Assembly: GCF_019112545.1 (NCBI RefSeq)
Contig: NW_025064885.1
Location: 1,153,180 to 1,217,179 of the forward strand
Reading direction: 5' to 3'
DNA length: 64,000 bases
DNA from: Guyanagaster necrorhizus
Lineage: Eukaryota; Basidiomycota; Agaricomycetes; Agaricales; Physalacriaceae
The translations under genes were made by a program, and so were the position numbers. The notes under the pieces are model-generated. The model worked only from the letters and a program-made list of their open reading frames with translations. It was not told the DNA's origin and made no database searches. Each line of letters starts with the position of its first letter. The stretch's first letter is position 1. Below, piece by piece: positions 34,524-47,100 of this stretch.

Positions 34524-37500
34524 TCAGGACGGATTTGTGATCCACAGCTTGCGCTTGGGGACAGTGACAATAGACACCTCGCGCCGTCCTATCTCGTTTT
34601 CTATCCGCTGCTGCCTGGTGTCTTCATCTTCGTCTTGGTCATCATCATCATCATCTGCATCCACACTTCGATGGACCTGGGTATATGACATTCCATCATG
34701 CATATCAGAGGCAACGGGACGATAGGATGGCTGATGCAAGTATGGGCTGTCGGTGGGAAGCGTAAAACCCTCACCGTTTGGAGGATTGGGCGTCGGCGGC
34801 GCTGAAATCACGGCAGGGTGATAACTTTGGGATCGAAGTCGTGAGAATACCACAGCAAGAATAGAGTGTCTGGGTCTGCCATGCCAGGCAAAAAGAATAA
34901 GAGCAGCATAGAAACATGCAGTCCATGCTAAGAAAACGGCAAAGGTGGCTCGTGGTGCTCGGGACCACAGAGCAATAAGAGCGATGATACATAAACCTAG
35001 GAGGAACATATGGAGAAGGATGTGCAAGGTGGTCTCAACAAATGGGGGAAAATTCGCTGCTCGAGAAGGTCCCGATGGCACGAGTATATCGTTAACACCT
35101 GCATTTGAAGGTGCTTGTTGAGCTCGTATCACTTGTGTGATAGCGTAGTCAAGTTCATCCTAAATAACATGAGCCATTAGACAAATACTGATAATTAATT
35201 CCACATACTACGGCGTTCAAACTTCGTCTGCGCTGGAGCCAATCTATGCCAGCCAGAGTTCGCTGAGCATGCTGAGATGCATCTGCTTGGGGGATGTTTA
35301 ACCAGCTGTCACTGGGCTTGCGACGACGAGACGGTCGGTTGACAACCTCAAACCCACGCTGAGGACCCCCCGATGCAAGTGAGTCGCTATCACTCGAGGG
35401 ACGACCCTCATTGCTGATCTTCATCATATTCGAGGTGTTGAGAGATTGACTCCGTGGGCGAGGTGAACCCGGCCGGGATGCACTCTGTGTAATGCTTGTG
35501 TTAGGATCACGCGATGAGGTAGCAGCTTTCTCCCCGGAGTCTTCAGAGTTTGTGCGGTCACGGTATTGGTCCTTCTCCACTGCAATCTCCGTCTCGATTG
35601 AAGAACTTCCTGACCGTCTTCTCAGATAGACTGAAATAAATGTCAAGATGGGCACCAAGCCGTAGAGGCCGATGAAAAAAGCCAGGCCTACTTGTCCATG
35701 AACTGTCTTCAAGTTGATGGAAGATGATGAGTCACGCTTGGTCACACCGCTGGCTGAGGATATTGTCGTGAATGACAGGGCTATTGCCGCTATACCCGTT
35801 CCGTAAGAAGCCACAGTGAGTATAGCAGACAGGTAGACCCATAGCGTTGCCTTCGTCGGTATTTCATCGCCGTTAAACGAGGAGGAGAACGTGCGGAACA
35901 GCAGAAGTGCCGGCAAAAATAGCGTCAGCGATAACGGGGCAAACAGCTTGTGGTAGAATGACGTGTCGTAGAGAGGTGGCGTGGCGAAGGAGCTGGAAGG
36001 TGATGAAGAAGCAGTGGAAGTGGAAGTGGAAGTGGAAGATGGTTTACTGCTACCGCTAGAGGTGGATACCGTAGTCAGGGCAGAAGCACACTTGGTCATA
36101 TACTCAACAGTGACATGCGCACCGCTGGCATTAACGCCAGTCTCTAGAGCTCCGGTTCCATAACCAGACCATTGGAGATTTGAAGATGTGATCGTTCCGG
36201 AGTATGCTCTTAGAATCCAGACGTCAGAAAGATATTGTCCAGATGCATCCTGGCCACCGAAAATCTACACAATTTACTCAGTTGGCTATAGAGGGTAAGA
36301 AGTCTGTAGAGACATACAATGGTATCAGAGGAATTACTCCGCGACCCGCCCACGAGAGCTTTGGAGTATGCAAATGCAGATGAGCCCTGTCGGGGACTAG
36401 GGAAAGCTTGCGTCCCAGAGTCCCCAGGGTCACCGGATGGGAGAATACGGCTCCAGGAACCTGTATTCACGTCCAAAATTGCCTAGATCATACGACCTTG
36501 TCAGGAGAAGAATTTCGACGATATTTATGGACTTACAACTTCGCCTTTCTCAAGCCCACCATCATCCGACCAAAGTGATTCGTCGATAGTTCCCAGAAGG
36601 AGAAATATCTGAGAGGAGAAGCTAGTAGAAGCACTATTGACATTTGGGACGACGACTGGATTTGTTCGAGGGGCAGGACATCCACTCGGGGATATTTCTG
36701 TACGTGTCTGTGCATTTATCACGTAGGAGTCCTGCATAACGCAAGAAGCATCACCGGAATCAGAGTCACATCCACCGATAGCGATAATCTGCTGATATAG
36801 AACGGCATTTCCTGTACCGGTCCGAGAGGGAAGGTCTCCGATCGTAACCTCGTCCCAATAGCCAGAACTGTCATTTGGCAAATTTGAGGATAGCGTGCCG
36901 GAGATATTCAACCGCCATATAGTTGACAAAGAGTTGACCGTAGTACCGTTGGTGCCGCCAGCGAGATAAACAGTGTTGTTCGGACCAGCAACAACGGGGT
37001 CCTGAACAGGACTTGTGCGAATATCTATTCCTCCTGCAGCACCCCACCGCGCAGACGGACCTCCTTGTGGCACTGAAACCTCAGCCCAGAATTGATTGGT
37101 AAAGTCGAATTCCTGAATCAAAATGAAAAACCACGTTCTATCATTCCGCAGCACTTTGAACACGCACCCAAACATCAGACAGAGGACTGGAATTATCGCC
37201 TTTACCGCCCACAACTACGAAACCTTGGCGACTAAAAGGAGGCTAAGCGGGTAGACATGGAAGAAAAATATATATCTCACTTGCTTGCAGCAAAGTCACA
37301 GCCAGCAATGGCGGCACTCCGGGCAGAGGGTGTGCTCTGCAGAGATGCTGGCGGATCTGGAACAGACCAAGAGAGAGAATCAAGGTTGAGGCTTTTGTAG
37401 AATGTTAGTACAGAATTATGAAATGATTTGCTACGCACAGATAAGTCTGCGACTGCGCAAAACCACCTTCAGACTCTCCTCCAAATATAATAACATTACG

Positions 37501-37731
37501 GCTGAAACAATTGTGAGAAACGAATTCTGTAGAATTATGCCTCGATGACCTTGTCTCATCATATCCAATAGAGGCATCCTTGAGCGCCGGAGGCTGTGTA
37601 GAACCCTGGAGGAGGTTAGTAAGATTGATCCATTGAAGAGGTGGGACCGTTATTGATGTCGAGATAGATTGGCCGTGTGCGGAAGCAAGAAAATCAAAGA
37701 AAAGCAAGGCAAGGAGAGAGCGCTGTGCCAT
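34524..37731 (-). CDS. Kelch-repeat membrane protein with signal peptide
   Basis: Starts MAQRSLLALLFFDFLASAHG, a clear signal peptide. A kelch-type beta-propeller follows, with repeated G-G blades: VIIFGGESEGG, VYLAGGTNGTT, IIAIGGCDSD, FLLLGTIDES and IIFGGQDASG. A Ser/Thr-rich stalk (encoded partly by a GTGGAA repeat near 36016-36040) leads to several hydrophobic segments in two groups, including a HGQVGLAFFIGLYGLVPIL helix near 35690. The cytoplasmic tail has a long acidic run (DADDDDDDQDEDED). Likely a cell-surface or secretory-pathway membrane protein with an extracellular propeller. The ligand is unknown. Several short introns occur between 35150 and 37440. A distant resemblance of the membrane part to cytochrome b561-type helices is only suggestive. 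Confidence 0.8.
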
Positions 37732-38330
37732 TCGTGAGTTTGTCGACGATGGGCGTCAACTGGTCCGGCTGGGACCCAGCAGCGTATAACTGCGTCGTGG
37801 ACGGTGTCGACAGTGTCGAATGATGAATTGACAGAGCGACCGTCAGCACTGCCAGTCTGCCGGGCCTGGCACACCAAATTTGGCTGTAGACTTCGGGAAT
37901 AGCCGATACCGGTCAAAAGGCCCAACAGTCGTATTCTTGGTTGCTCGGGGGCTCGTCCACTTTCTTGCACAATGCCTCCCTCACTTTCGGCAGCGGTAGT
38001 TCCTATCGTCGTTTTCTTGTTACCGGTATCTCTATCAGATGCCCGGCAACATCTCATTGATATCAGATTCATCTCTTCGTATGGCCAGTCAGGTGCGATG
38101 CAGGATCATCTATTTGCTGATAACGCACCACCATCGTTTAGCGCCTAATTCTCACGTTTTCCTGGTGTGAATCCGATGTTTTATTGTATGAAATCACTGG
38201 CGCTTGGCTGCATTGTGGTCATCTTTCCCAGCAAAAGGTATTGCCCTTTTTTGGATTGCTTACCAAATTTCAATAATTAATTTCCTTCCTTCCAAACCTG
38301 GGCAACTGCCGTGGGTCCCCGTCACCACTC
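37732..38330. other. Intergenic, divergent promoter region
   Basis: Separates the start codons of the kelch gene (-) and the next gene (+) by about 600 bases. Open frames here overlap no recognisable protein. I see nothing else definable. Confidence 0.4.
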
Positions 38331-39034
38331 ATGCAGTCCAGCCCCAAACGCGTTCTTACCGACGACAAATACGCGTCTAGCAATTTTACCGACCCGAATA
38401 TCTCTACAATGTGTGCTATATACTCTCTGCAAGTCGCCGGTATTGATTTGTGAACGCGACAGGCCTACCAACCCTGATCTCGCTGCACGACTCCGGAGTG
38501 TGGGGTCTCGAGTTCGGAAGCGTAAGTCGCCATGTAAAGTTTTCACGTATTTTATAGGGTTCTTGACGCGTCATACGCACCTTTTTAGATGTGGCCGAAG
38601 GATATGTTACTAATCAACGCATGCACGTCCGTGGGCCCACAGCTCCAGCCAAGTCCCTGTCGACAGGCCACCTAATATTTTGTTCTGCGAATGACACCCT
38701 GCATGCTATTTTCTCTCGTTTCTCCGTAGCGTCACCATCCGCATCGCCTAACAAACGGCGGCTGGAAGACTCGGAGGATGAAGATCGCAACGCCGATCAC
38801 GTCCAGGAAACCAAGATAGCCCCGATAAAGATGGACGCTCATGCAATGGACACTGATGTCTCCGAGCGCCCCGTCAAGCCCTTGAAGAGGTCCGGAAGGG
38901 CGCTGATGCAGACACGGTCTTTACCTTCTTGTGCACTTCAGTCTGTCAGTACAGAAGCCAGTAATAAGGCCGACAAGGATGATTGGGGCTCTTCCACAAT
39001 GTTTTCCGGTCCCTTTGAACCAATGACGCTCTGA
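38331..39034 (+). CDS. Putative ribonucleotide reductase inhibitor (Spd1/Dif1-like)
   Basis: Three exons: 38331-38410, 38463-38521 and 38589-39034. The protein starts MQSSPKRVLTDDKYASSNF. The core is LAARLRSVGSRVRKHVAEGY followed by VTNQR. A Ser/Pro linker, a basic-acidic stretch (NKRRLEDSEDEDRN) and the C-terminus SGPFEPMTL follow. The short core (L..VG.RVRK.V.EGY) is what I remember of fungal RNR-inhibitor family proteins related to Spd1 and Dif1. Those restrain dNTP synthesis by holding or importing the small RNR subunit, and are removed in S phase or after DNA damage. The family call rests on this one motif from memory, so confidence is moderate. A small size and mostly disordered sequence fit. 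Confidence 0.5.
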
Positions 39035-39929
39035 CGGTAGCGTTCTTCTCTCCTCCGTCCCCTCAAATCAATTAACTCGGTTGTCAAGCAGTGTTCTGTG
39101 AAGGGATATCTAGCCCTACTTCGATCGTATTGCTGTAACCTGCTTTCGAATCTAAACCCATTCTCCACTGCCCGGTTAGTGGAATATAACAATCGAAATG
39201 CACAGAAGCCTCAGTGCATTGCACACGGTTATATCATTCAGGATAAGGAAATGTCCATATGTATGTAATAAAGTTTGCAAAGTTCTCGCTAGAAAAACGT
39301 TCCTGATAGACTTTGACACTTCTAGGTGTGAACAAGACCAAACACCTCGTCCCTTTTTTTCCTACCAAACTTTCACAAATTAGTTGCTCACTCGTCATTC
39401 TTCTGTGAAAACCAACGTTCCATCACAAGACACAAACGCCTTTTTCGATCATCCCAGTTGATGCGATTAAAATGAGATAGAGCACGAGAGCCTGGTCGGA
39501 GATCCTCATCTCTGATCACCAATCTGGATGCGGTAACGGTAGCGTTCTCTTTCCTCCTAAATATGGACTGCCATTGTTACCCTCCCTCCAGCCATTAGCT
39601 GTTTTCCACCCAAAACTCCTCGCGTTGAATCTACCCTCCCACGGGCTATCTAGTCGTGACATATCGCACCACAGGCGGCCGTTCAGAACCCGGACTTCTT
39701 GTAAGTCCCTCTTTCTTCCTCCTGGAACATGCCACAAGGATGGTTTCCCCGAATCGTGCATACTGGGCGGATGCTCTTGCTATTCTTCATAAATCAGATT
39801 AGTGGATCCATCCTGCCCTCCAATCGTCCTCGGTTGCCTTTTATCCGATAGTCCTTTCCGCCGCCACATAACGAACTTGAATTGACATTTTCTCGTGTTA
39901 GTGCCCTCGATATTCGATTTTCCGTCGGC
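39035..39929. other. Intergenic, nothing recognised
   Basis: About 900 bases of CpG-containing host sequence. Several short frames exist on both strands, but none has coding-like composition, splice structure or a recognisable protein. Confidence 0.4.
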
Positions 39930-41342
39930 ATGGAACGTTTACTAGTCACAGTCAATGTACCGAAGCGATCATTGTCGTCCAGGTAAGCCCGCTGCAGCTG
40001 CTGTGCATCATGCGTAAGAGGACGGGTCCCGCTGGGACCGTGACGCCACCTGACATGCGCATTGCATCGATTCTGCAATGATCGTTTTTTTGCTGATTTC
40101 GTTTCTCAATAGCCCCGACGATGAACGCGGCGACATGGATAAACCTACGTCTCGATCCTCGAGCCCGACTCTACGTCAGTTCGCGACACCTACGGGGACC
40201 TTTCGATGGGCGGGCCTCGGACATGCCAAAGATGCATGGCGACAAGTCTTTCGAGAATATCGGGACACCGACAGCTCTTCAGGCTCCTCGTACACCCGCG
40301 AGTCGTCACCAGCTACAACGATCCAATCGGGGGCCAGTCCCAAGCTACCGATCTCTTCTTTGAGCCACGCAGAGGCGCCGTAAGTTGACTTCTCTTTCGT
40401 TGATTGTATTAGTCACTAAGTCGTTCTTAGCGCCGTGGCGACTCTACTTGAACCTCTTGAGTGTGTGTCTCTTCCTCACGAGTTTCAGGATACTTACGGT
40501 TCAAACACAGATGGACAAGTCTTGCCGACAATCCTTCCTCTCTCATGGCTCCTCGTTCGGAGAGTCCCCGGCTTTCAAGCAGTCCGGAGCATAGCCATAA
40601 GGAATTCGACGACCAGAACCAAGACTTGCATACCCGACAATCACTGGATACAATTATTCCTCCTCGTACTATTCGAAGTAACTCTGATCTTTCTCGTCCG
40701 GCCAATACCACACGGGAGTCCTCCAGTAGAAGTCGAATTCCCAATTATGACAAGAAGGCTTGGGAGAAATACGTCGAGAAGAAGACGGACAAGGAATATA
40801 TGTGCCAATGGTCACAGCAGTTCCCGGATCGATCACTTACTTGCACTTATAAAGCCAAGAGGCCCTTGATGAAAAGACACGTTGAAACGGTTCATCTCAA
40901 ATACAAGTTCGTGTCACTATCCGGGTCCTTTGGGTAGCACTGACGGGACCATTAGAACTCATTGCTGCAAATATTGCGACAGGCTCTTTCCTCAGGTAAG
41001 TATTCGATATGGGCTCGGTAATGGAGACTGAGCGTCAACAGAAAGCTAACGTTGAAGTGCATGAATCGTCTCGCCAGTAAGTTGTTTTTATCTTTGCGTG
41101 TCTGATGCTCATTGCTGGTACGTAGCACCAAGGCCAAGAACAACATCTGCCAGTATGAGAACTGTGGGCTTCGGTTCAACGACCCTGCCAGACTTCATCG
41201 ACACAAGGTTGACGCCCACGGTTATGTTCCGAAGGAGACGAAGAGGCGAAAGAAGAATGGGGATGCTAAGGACTCGAGGCCTGCGGACTATGAGTCGGTC
41301 CAGCCTTGGTCTGCTGAGAAAAAATTGCCAGTCGGTGGATGA
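39930..41342 (+). CDS. C2H2 zinc-finger protein
   Basis: Start chosen at 39930 (MERLLVTVNVPKRSLSS), with a first intron at 39983-40112. A later ATG at 40135 (MDKPTSRSSS) is the alternative. After a Ser/Pro/Arg-rich N-terminal half come three consecutive finger-like units. The first is degenerate (CQWSQQFPDRSLTC, then H-x4-H in KRHVETVH). The second is CKYC...VEVHESSRH, whose last His is created by splicing. The third is ICQYENCGLRFNDP with RLHRHKVDAH. A basic KETKRRKKN tail follows. Three short introns fall between the fingers (near 40905, 41000 and 41080). Two others at about 40379-40430 and 40460-40509 carry the frame across 40380-40510. Probably a nuclear DNA-binding regulator. Targets unknown. 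Confidence 0.75.
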
Positions 41343-42279
41343 ATTGCAGAGGAAACGAACTAGCCGAAATAGACATTGTGCGCACTATGTAAATAATTGA
41401 TAAAGAATCGAAAAATGTTGAATAAAAACGCCGAAGCATGAGCCATTTCCTTATCCTAATTACCTTGCGCCGACGTCGCAATGTGCCATTCAGTAGGAGT
41501 ACCCCATTTCTGTTCTATCGATGGGTCTGCATGTCTTCATCTAGTTCCGATACCCATGGCGTGAAACATATCATTGGATGACGGAAATAAGATGTACCTG
41601 ATTGCGGTTTTAAGGGACTCAAATTATGGGATGTCGACAGTCGGTACTTCTAGAATACTGGCGGTGTCCCAAGGTTGTTTGCACATATGTTTGTCAGAGT
41701 GGGTCCTCGTTCGCATGGCCATATGGCCGGCGAGATCAGATCACATCTTGATTACGTTTTTGGAGACGCGGCCCTTTAATTGTAGCAGTGGCGTAAGTCA
41801 TGGAGATTTGTGCTGCCTTCCGCCGGATAAATCTCATTTTCACGCTATCTACGTGGAACTCGGAGTCCACCTTTGCACGGCCTTTCCCTAGCCGAAAGGC
41901 AAACTCCAGGACACAAGGTTTCGATATTCGAGGCAACTGACGGAAGCTAACGGAAGCTTTATTGAGGTAATAATGATTAGAATTATTTCAGGAGGAGAAC
42001 CAGGCCTTTGTGAGGTTCTTCGAATATTAAGTCAGGACTTGCAGATAGATTTTTTTGCGAAGCTGCTATCAGTCACTGGCAAGCAGACGAACTACCGGGT
42101 AATTCGAGCCGAGTAGCCGGCTTAGCTGATTTACGTATGATGGTAGTATAGCGTAACGGGAATCGCCGGCAGCTCACTTTAGTATGTCCTCGAGCAAGTC
42201 ACAGCTGGGAAGCCTCGGTATACAAGCGCCTGTTTTGCATCCACAAATAGTTCATGTTTCTGCGACCACATGCAATGAT
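41343..42279. other. Intergenic, nothing recognised
   Basis: About 940 bases without a supported gene. Frames at 41574-41891 and on the opposite strand lack splice logic or recognisable protein. Confidence 0.4.
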
Positions 42280-42955
42280 ATGTCGTTGTTCAAAGGTCTG
42301 GGCATCTTTCCAGCAACTCTAGAACAACTTGGGAACTGATATTTGGTAGACCTTTTGAGGGAATATCGGAGACTGGATGACACGATAACCATGCGATTGA
42401 ACCGTGCGAATGCCGTTATGCGTGACAGAGCTAGAGAACAGTCTGCTCGACCGGGTCAAGGAACAGTCCAGGACCAAGCATGCTCGTATTTGTGGCAGGA
42501 ACTAATGGGTGCGTCGCCGTCTGTGATTACGATTCGCAGCGAGACGGTCTCACCGTGATAGATTAGCGAATTGGAATCGTCGCACACAACTCGTCCAATA
42601 CTGCGTTGATGTCGTAGACAAATCGTTACAGGACAAAAAGAATATCGTTCAGGACGACGCGTCGAGCCCGGCAGAACAACGGAAAGCACAAGCTGAAATG
42701 TACACTGACAAAGTCAAGGTATGCCTTTCCTAAACCAACTTACTGATGATCTTTATACCTTTCATGCAGCGGACGCAGATACATCAAGAATTCACTATCG
42801 AAGCCATTGTACGGAAGCGCTCAGTCGACGGTGCGTAATCCTTGCCTCACAGTTTCTCACCAATTCATTCAAAATTTCCAGCATTTCGTTCCCGGTGTAA
42901 GTATTTCGAACCACCAGCAACTGACGAGGAGGGTCGGAAAATGTGGTTCGGTTGA
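42280..42955 (+). CDS. MIX23: MIX23 (CCDC58)-like mitochondrial intermembrane-space protein
   Basis: A small gene assembled from five exons, starting with a 16-nt exon (MSLFK, 42280-42295; intron 42296-42349). The protein continues DLLREYRRLDDTITMRLNR, then CSYLWQELM and ANWNRRTQLVQYC. It goes on to KRTQIHQEFTIEAIVRKRS and ends AFRSRCKYFEPPATDEEG. The two cysteines around LWQELM are 20 residues apart, as in human CCDC58, and the late SRCKYFEPP corresponds to the conserved Cys before a basic/Pro end. Family members are oxidised and retained in the intermembrane space by the Mia40 pathway and affect protein import. Stop at 42953-42955. It lies 121 bp upstream of the next gene on the same strand. 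Confidence 0.75.
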
Positions 42956-43040
42956 GCCGGCCCTGGAGAGTTATACATCACGTGATTACATGACGTAGTT
43001 ACTTAGTGCCATCTTACGCCAAAATGACGCGCCAACTTGC

Positions 43041-43070
43041 CTTTCTTTCTTTCTTTCTTCCTCTCTCTCT
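43041..43070 (+). repeat. Pyrimidine-rich microsatellite (CTTT/CT)
   Basis: A run of CTTT units followed by CT repeats just upstream of the GILT start codon. It probably lies in the core promoter or 5' UTR. Such CT-rich tracts are common directly upstream of transcription starts in fungal genes. Confidence 0.7.
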
Positions 43071-43076
43071 CAAAGA

Positions 43077-43919
43077 ATGCTGCCCTATATCCTGACAGCC
43101 CTCCTCCCTCTTCAAGTGCTTGCTGCCTCTTTCCTTGCTCAAGATTCTCAGTTACCATTCGATGAGGACATCAAAGTTCCTGTCCACCTTGGAGTCATGA
43201 GTCGCTGCCCGGATGCTTTGCTATGTGAAAACATCTTTGATAAGGTTTTGACGCGTGTTGGAGGCAAAGTTGATTTTTTATTAGTATATGTTGGTCGGTG
43301 CGTTTCTTGTACACCGAGTTGCTTCTGTTTTAGGACCCATTTGCTAGACTCGATGACTCAGAGCCAGATTTTGGCGTAGAGTGCAAACACGGACCTATTG
43401 AATGCGCTGGAAACGTCCAGCAACTTTGTGTCGCTAAATACGCTTCGTTCGATCAGTGGTGGGAATTTGTACAATGCCAGAACTATCAGGGCAAAGAAAA
43501 GATCGGCAGACCAGAAACTGCTTTCAAGTGCGCTCGCTCCGCACTTTTCGACTGGGACGGTCCAGTTTCCCAGTGTGTCGGTGAGGGAGCGTCTGGCAAG
43601 GGAGAAGAGGGTGTCGGCTTGCTCCACAAAAGTGTCAAACTGGGCAAGTCCATGGGCATTGAGTAGGTTTTTTGTTCACACTTCCTGCCATGTCACTGAC
43701 ATATAGTTCCTCAGGAAAAGCTGTACGATACTTATAAATGGACGAGAGGTTTGTATCCGTGATGAAACCTGGAAAAACTGCGAGGTGAGTGCAGGTAACG
43801 CTTGCTGACATCGTTGTAAAAGTGCTTATTTGTAGGACGGCCATACTGCGAACGATTTCATCCGGCAAATCAACAATGAGTACGAGAGAATAAACAGTAA
43901 TGGTAACCGTCGTTCTTGA
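43077..43919 (+). CDS. GILT-family protein (gamma-interferon-inducible lysosomal thiol reductase-like)
   Basis: A signal peptide (MLPYILTALLPLQVLAASF) is followed by the GILT fold: VPVHLGVMSRCPDALLCENI, KVDFLLVYVGR, then ECKHGPIECAGN and QLCVAKY (the CQHG-type signature here as CKHG-x3-ECxGN). Further downstream are FVQCQNYQG and a C-terminal half with conserved Cys residues (SCTILINGREVC, WKNCEDG). Family members reduce disulfides in acidic compartments. The usual CxxC active site reads CPDA here, so the second cysteine is missing, although a Cys lies three residues later. Introns of about 50 bp interrupt the gene near 43296, 43665, 43785 and 43835. It is secreted or vacuolar by its signal peptide. 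Confidence 0.85.
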
Positions 43920-44126
43920 GTGTGGCGTTTGTGTGACGTGCCTAGACGAGACTGGACTTTTTTATCACACTTTATTCTACTTACGAATTTTGTATCACCG
44001 CGACTGACGAAGCATTACGTAATTATATTGCCCTCCAATGTCGACTCGAGTGGCGTCGTGGTAGAAGCACCCCCCTTTCAACTATCACTTTGGAAGGGCA
44101 ATACTCCACTGTTTTTTCCATCGACA

Positions 44127-47100
44127 ATGGAGAAGCAAGTCGAACAGCTCGTGGAAATGGTGACTTCTCTGTAGTGTGTCTAGTATCCTCATTCAAGTAT
44201 CTCTTCATTGTAGGGAGCCAGTCAAGCTCAAGCACGAGCCGCTCTCACGCAATACAAAGATGTCATGGAGGCGGCAGAACATATCTTCGAGGGAAATTTT
44301 GACGATGTGACTGAGGACAACGATGTCCAGATGGTGTCCGCCGAACCGATGGCCCAGACGAAGCGACATAGAATGAATGTGAGGATAGGCCCTTTTCAAC
44401 TGTAATTTGCTGATATATCGCGTCCTTGCGGCCCAGACTCCCGACGAAGGAGAGGACGAGGACATACTAATCGACGATGAGGACGATGGTGAGCCTCCGG
44501 CCCTCCCTAATGAGCTACGCCCCTCTTGACGCGTCAACATATAGAAGAAGAATTCGTGGACTACGATTCGGATTATGAAAACATGCAAATGGATTTTACC
44601 AAGACCACTGCCGATGTCGATCCATATTCTGGTGTGTGTTGTACGGTCTCGAGTGGCCCCGATGTTCACAGACGTAGGCATCTTCTTTTCCAAGGATCGT
44701 CGAGAAGAAGTCATCGAAGTAGGGGAGGACCCTGAATCCACCGTTATTGATGGCATCCAGGTCAAGATTATGACTCAAGGTGAGTGGATGAAGGGTTGCC
44801 CCGAGGGCGGAGAACAAAGCTTCTTGTTTGCTTTATACTCCCAATTAACCGAAGGGCAATGTCCCTGTCCTCATGATTGTGGCACTTCCATTCCTCGGTC
44901 TAAAGGCGATTTTTTTGCCATTTTCGTGAGTACCTTCGAAATGACGCCAGTGATATTTTGACCTTTTCCGTAGCCGGATTTTCCTACTTATATCGAGCAT
45001 CTTCGAAAGATCATTCGAAGAACATGCGCGCAATGCCGAAAGGAGTATTGTTATGCATGCGGTGAATCCATCTCTACAGATAAAGTGCACAGACCGTCTG
45101 CCGCCACGGACGACAACCCTTTGTTCCATTGTTCTAACATGCAAGGTGTAATTTTGGGTGTTGGGATTTCAATGCTTGAGCAAATGTTTGTGGACCAGAT
45201 CAATGAGACGACCCATAATAAAGAATCCAAACCGAGAAGTAGCAAACGGCGCAAACCCAACCCGGGAAAAGATCTCGATGATGATGATGACATTTATTAT
45301 ACACCAGTTGGGGGAAAGCGAGCGAAGGGAGGAACCGGTTATGCTGGAGACCAAAAGGAAGACGTAAGAATCGCTTTGCCGTGTCTCCTGCCTTTCTCAT
45401 ATTTTGCAGAATTCCGGCCAGGTGGAGGCACAGGCTATACAACAGGCGAAGGACGAAAGGATTGGAGGACTGCTAACCGCAGTTCGAGTATACCTGCCAT
45501 CGCTACGCAGGCTCGGAGGAGGCCAAACTAGTGACTATCTTGTCCATCCAACTGCCCTAGCCCACCTGCGACGACGTTTCAATCATGTCTGCAGTGTCCT
45601 GCTTAGGAATGACTCTTTGGCAGATATGTCTGAGCGTTCGGTGCTCTACTTCGAACTTCTGGAGTGGCTAGAGGTGCTTCACGACTTTTGAATGTTTATG
45701 GTCCGAATCACTGAACGCTTAATTTCAGACAATATCAAATCACGAAGCTTTGGCGAGTATGATGGCTATGCCCATCATGGCAGTAGCATCTGTTAAGGCT
45801 AGTACGCCAAAGAAAGGGTCGAAATCCCATATTCGAGAGCGTACAATTGTGTATGAAGGCAGCTCTAGTCCCCGCGAGTTACTGGAAGGTATCGTCATCC
45901 AAGCGCAAGCTGCTCTGAAAGGTCTGGAGGGCATGAAGCTAGTTGAAGATGGACCTAAGGAATTGACGGAAGAAGAAAAGCGGATGACCATAAATCCCAA
46001 AGGGAAAGCTAAAGAGACCGAGCCTGTTGTGTCTGAAGAGAATCAAGCCCTGATCAGTTTCTGTCGCCGTATTCTCTCCACGACGACTGCAATCGACCGT
46101 TCCCTTCGTGATACAAAAGGCGACGCGTTCGTTGACAGACTACACGCCTCTCTTCCGAAGATTCTCACATCCTCTTCTCAAGCCGTGTACGTGGAGGCTG
46201 GAACAACGGAGGAGAGTGCCAAGAAGGCTTACCTGGAATGGGCGACTAGCGTTAGATTTGAGTACTGTGATCTCACTCTACCGTCGACCGATAAAGACGA
46301 TCCGGACAACCCTGTGCCTCACTACAAGTTTTATTTCAACCAAGAAGCTCGGAATCTAGCGAACATGGATATTCCGAAGCGCTCTCTGGCAATCGCGAAA
46401 GAGGTGTGTTGCGAGCGATATCGCGCTGTGGGTCGCATGAGCTCACGGCTTTCCATTATTAGCTCGCTATTCTGACGGCTAATTTACCCGTTGCGTGGGA
46501 TTCGTCTATATTTCTACGAGTGGATGAGACAAGAGTGGACATAATCAAAGTGCTAATTACTGGGCCAGAGGGAACTCCGTATGTTAACTAATTTTTTTTT
46601 CCTAGTGGTTAGGATCTAACGTTGTGACTACAGGTATTATAACGGCTGGTAAGTTTGACCGGTCAGTTTAGGTTGCCATGTTTCTCATGACACCCAGCTT
46701 TCTCTTCGATATATTCCTGGTGCAGCGTTATAACGAGGCTCCTCCTAGTGTCAAATATATGACGGTAAGTGGCGAAGCACCCTTCTTTGCTGATCGTGCT
46801 AATGAGCGTAAAGACGGGCGGAGGAAAGTACCGCTTCAATCCAAACCTGTATGCTGTACGACCGTACTTTTACTGTCCTCAATTTTCTTGGTGTTCAATC
46901 TGTACATAGGACGGGAAAGTATGCTTATCCTTGTTAGGAACATGGACCGGACCAGGATGGGTGTCCGGAAAATCAACGCTGTTGCAGGTAGGATCCGCGT
47001 TCATGCCCTTGGCGACTTGACCGATGGGGTCCAGGTTTTGATCTCAATACAATCGATGATTTTATGCGACGAACCTTACCTCAATGAACCTGGATGGGCC

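Noticed and set aside
36009..36045. GTGGAA tandem repeat as an independent element.
   Set aside because: It encodes the Ser/Thr stalk of the kelch protein in frame, so it is explained by the gene.
40435..40869. Alternative frame through the zinc-finger gene (MATLLEPLEC...).
   Set aside because: It contains no fingers. Two typical 50-bp introns instead connect the upstream exon to the frame with the C2H2 units.
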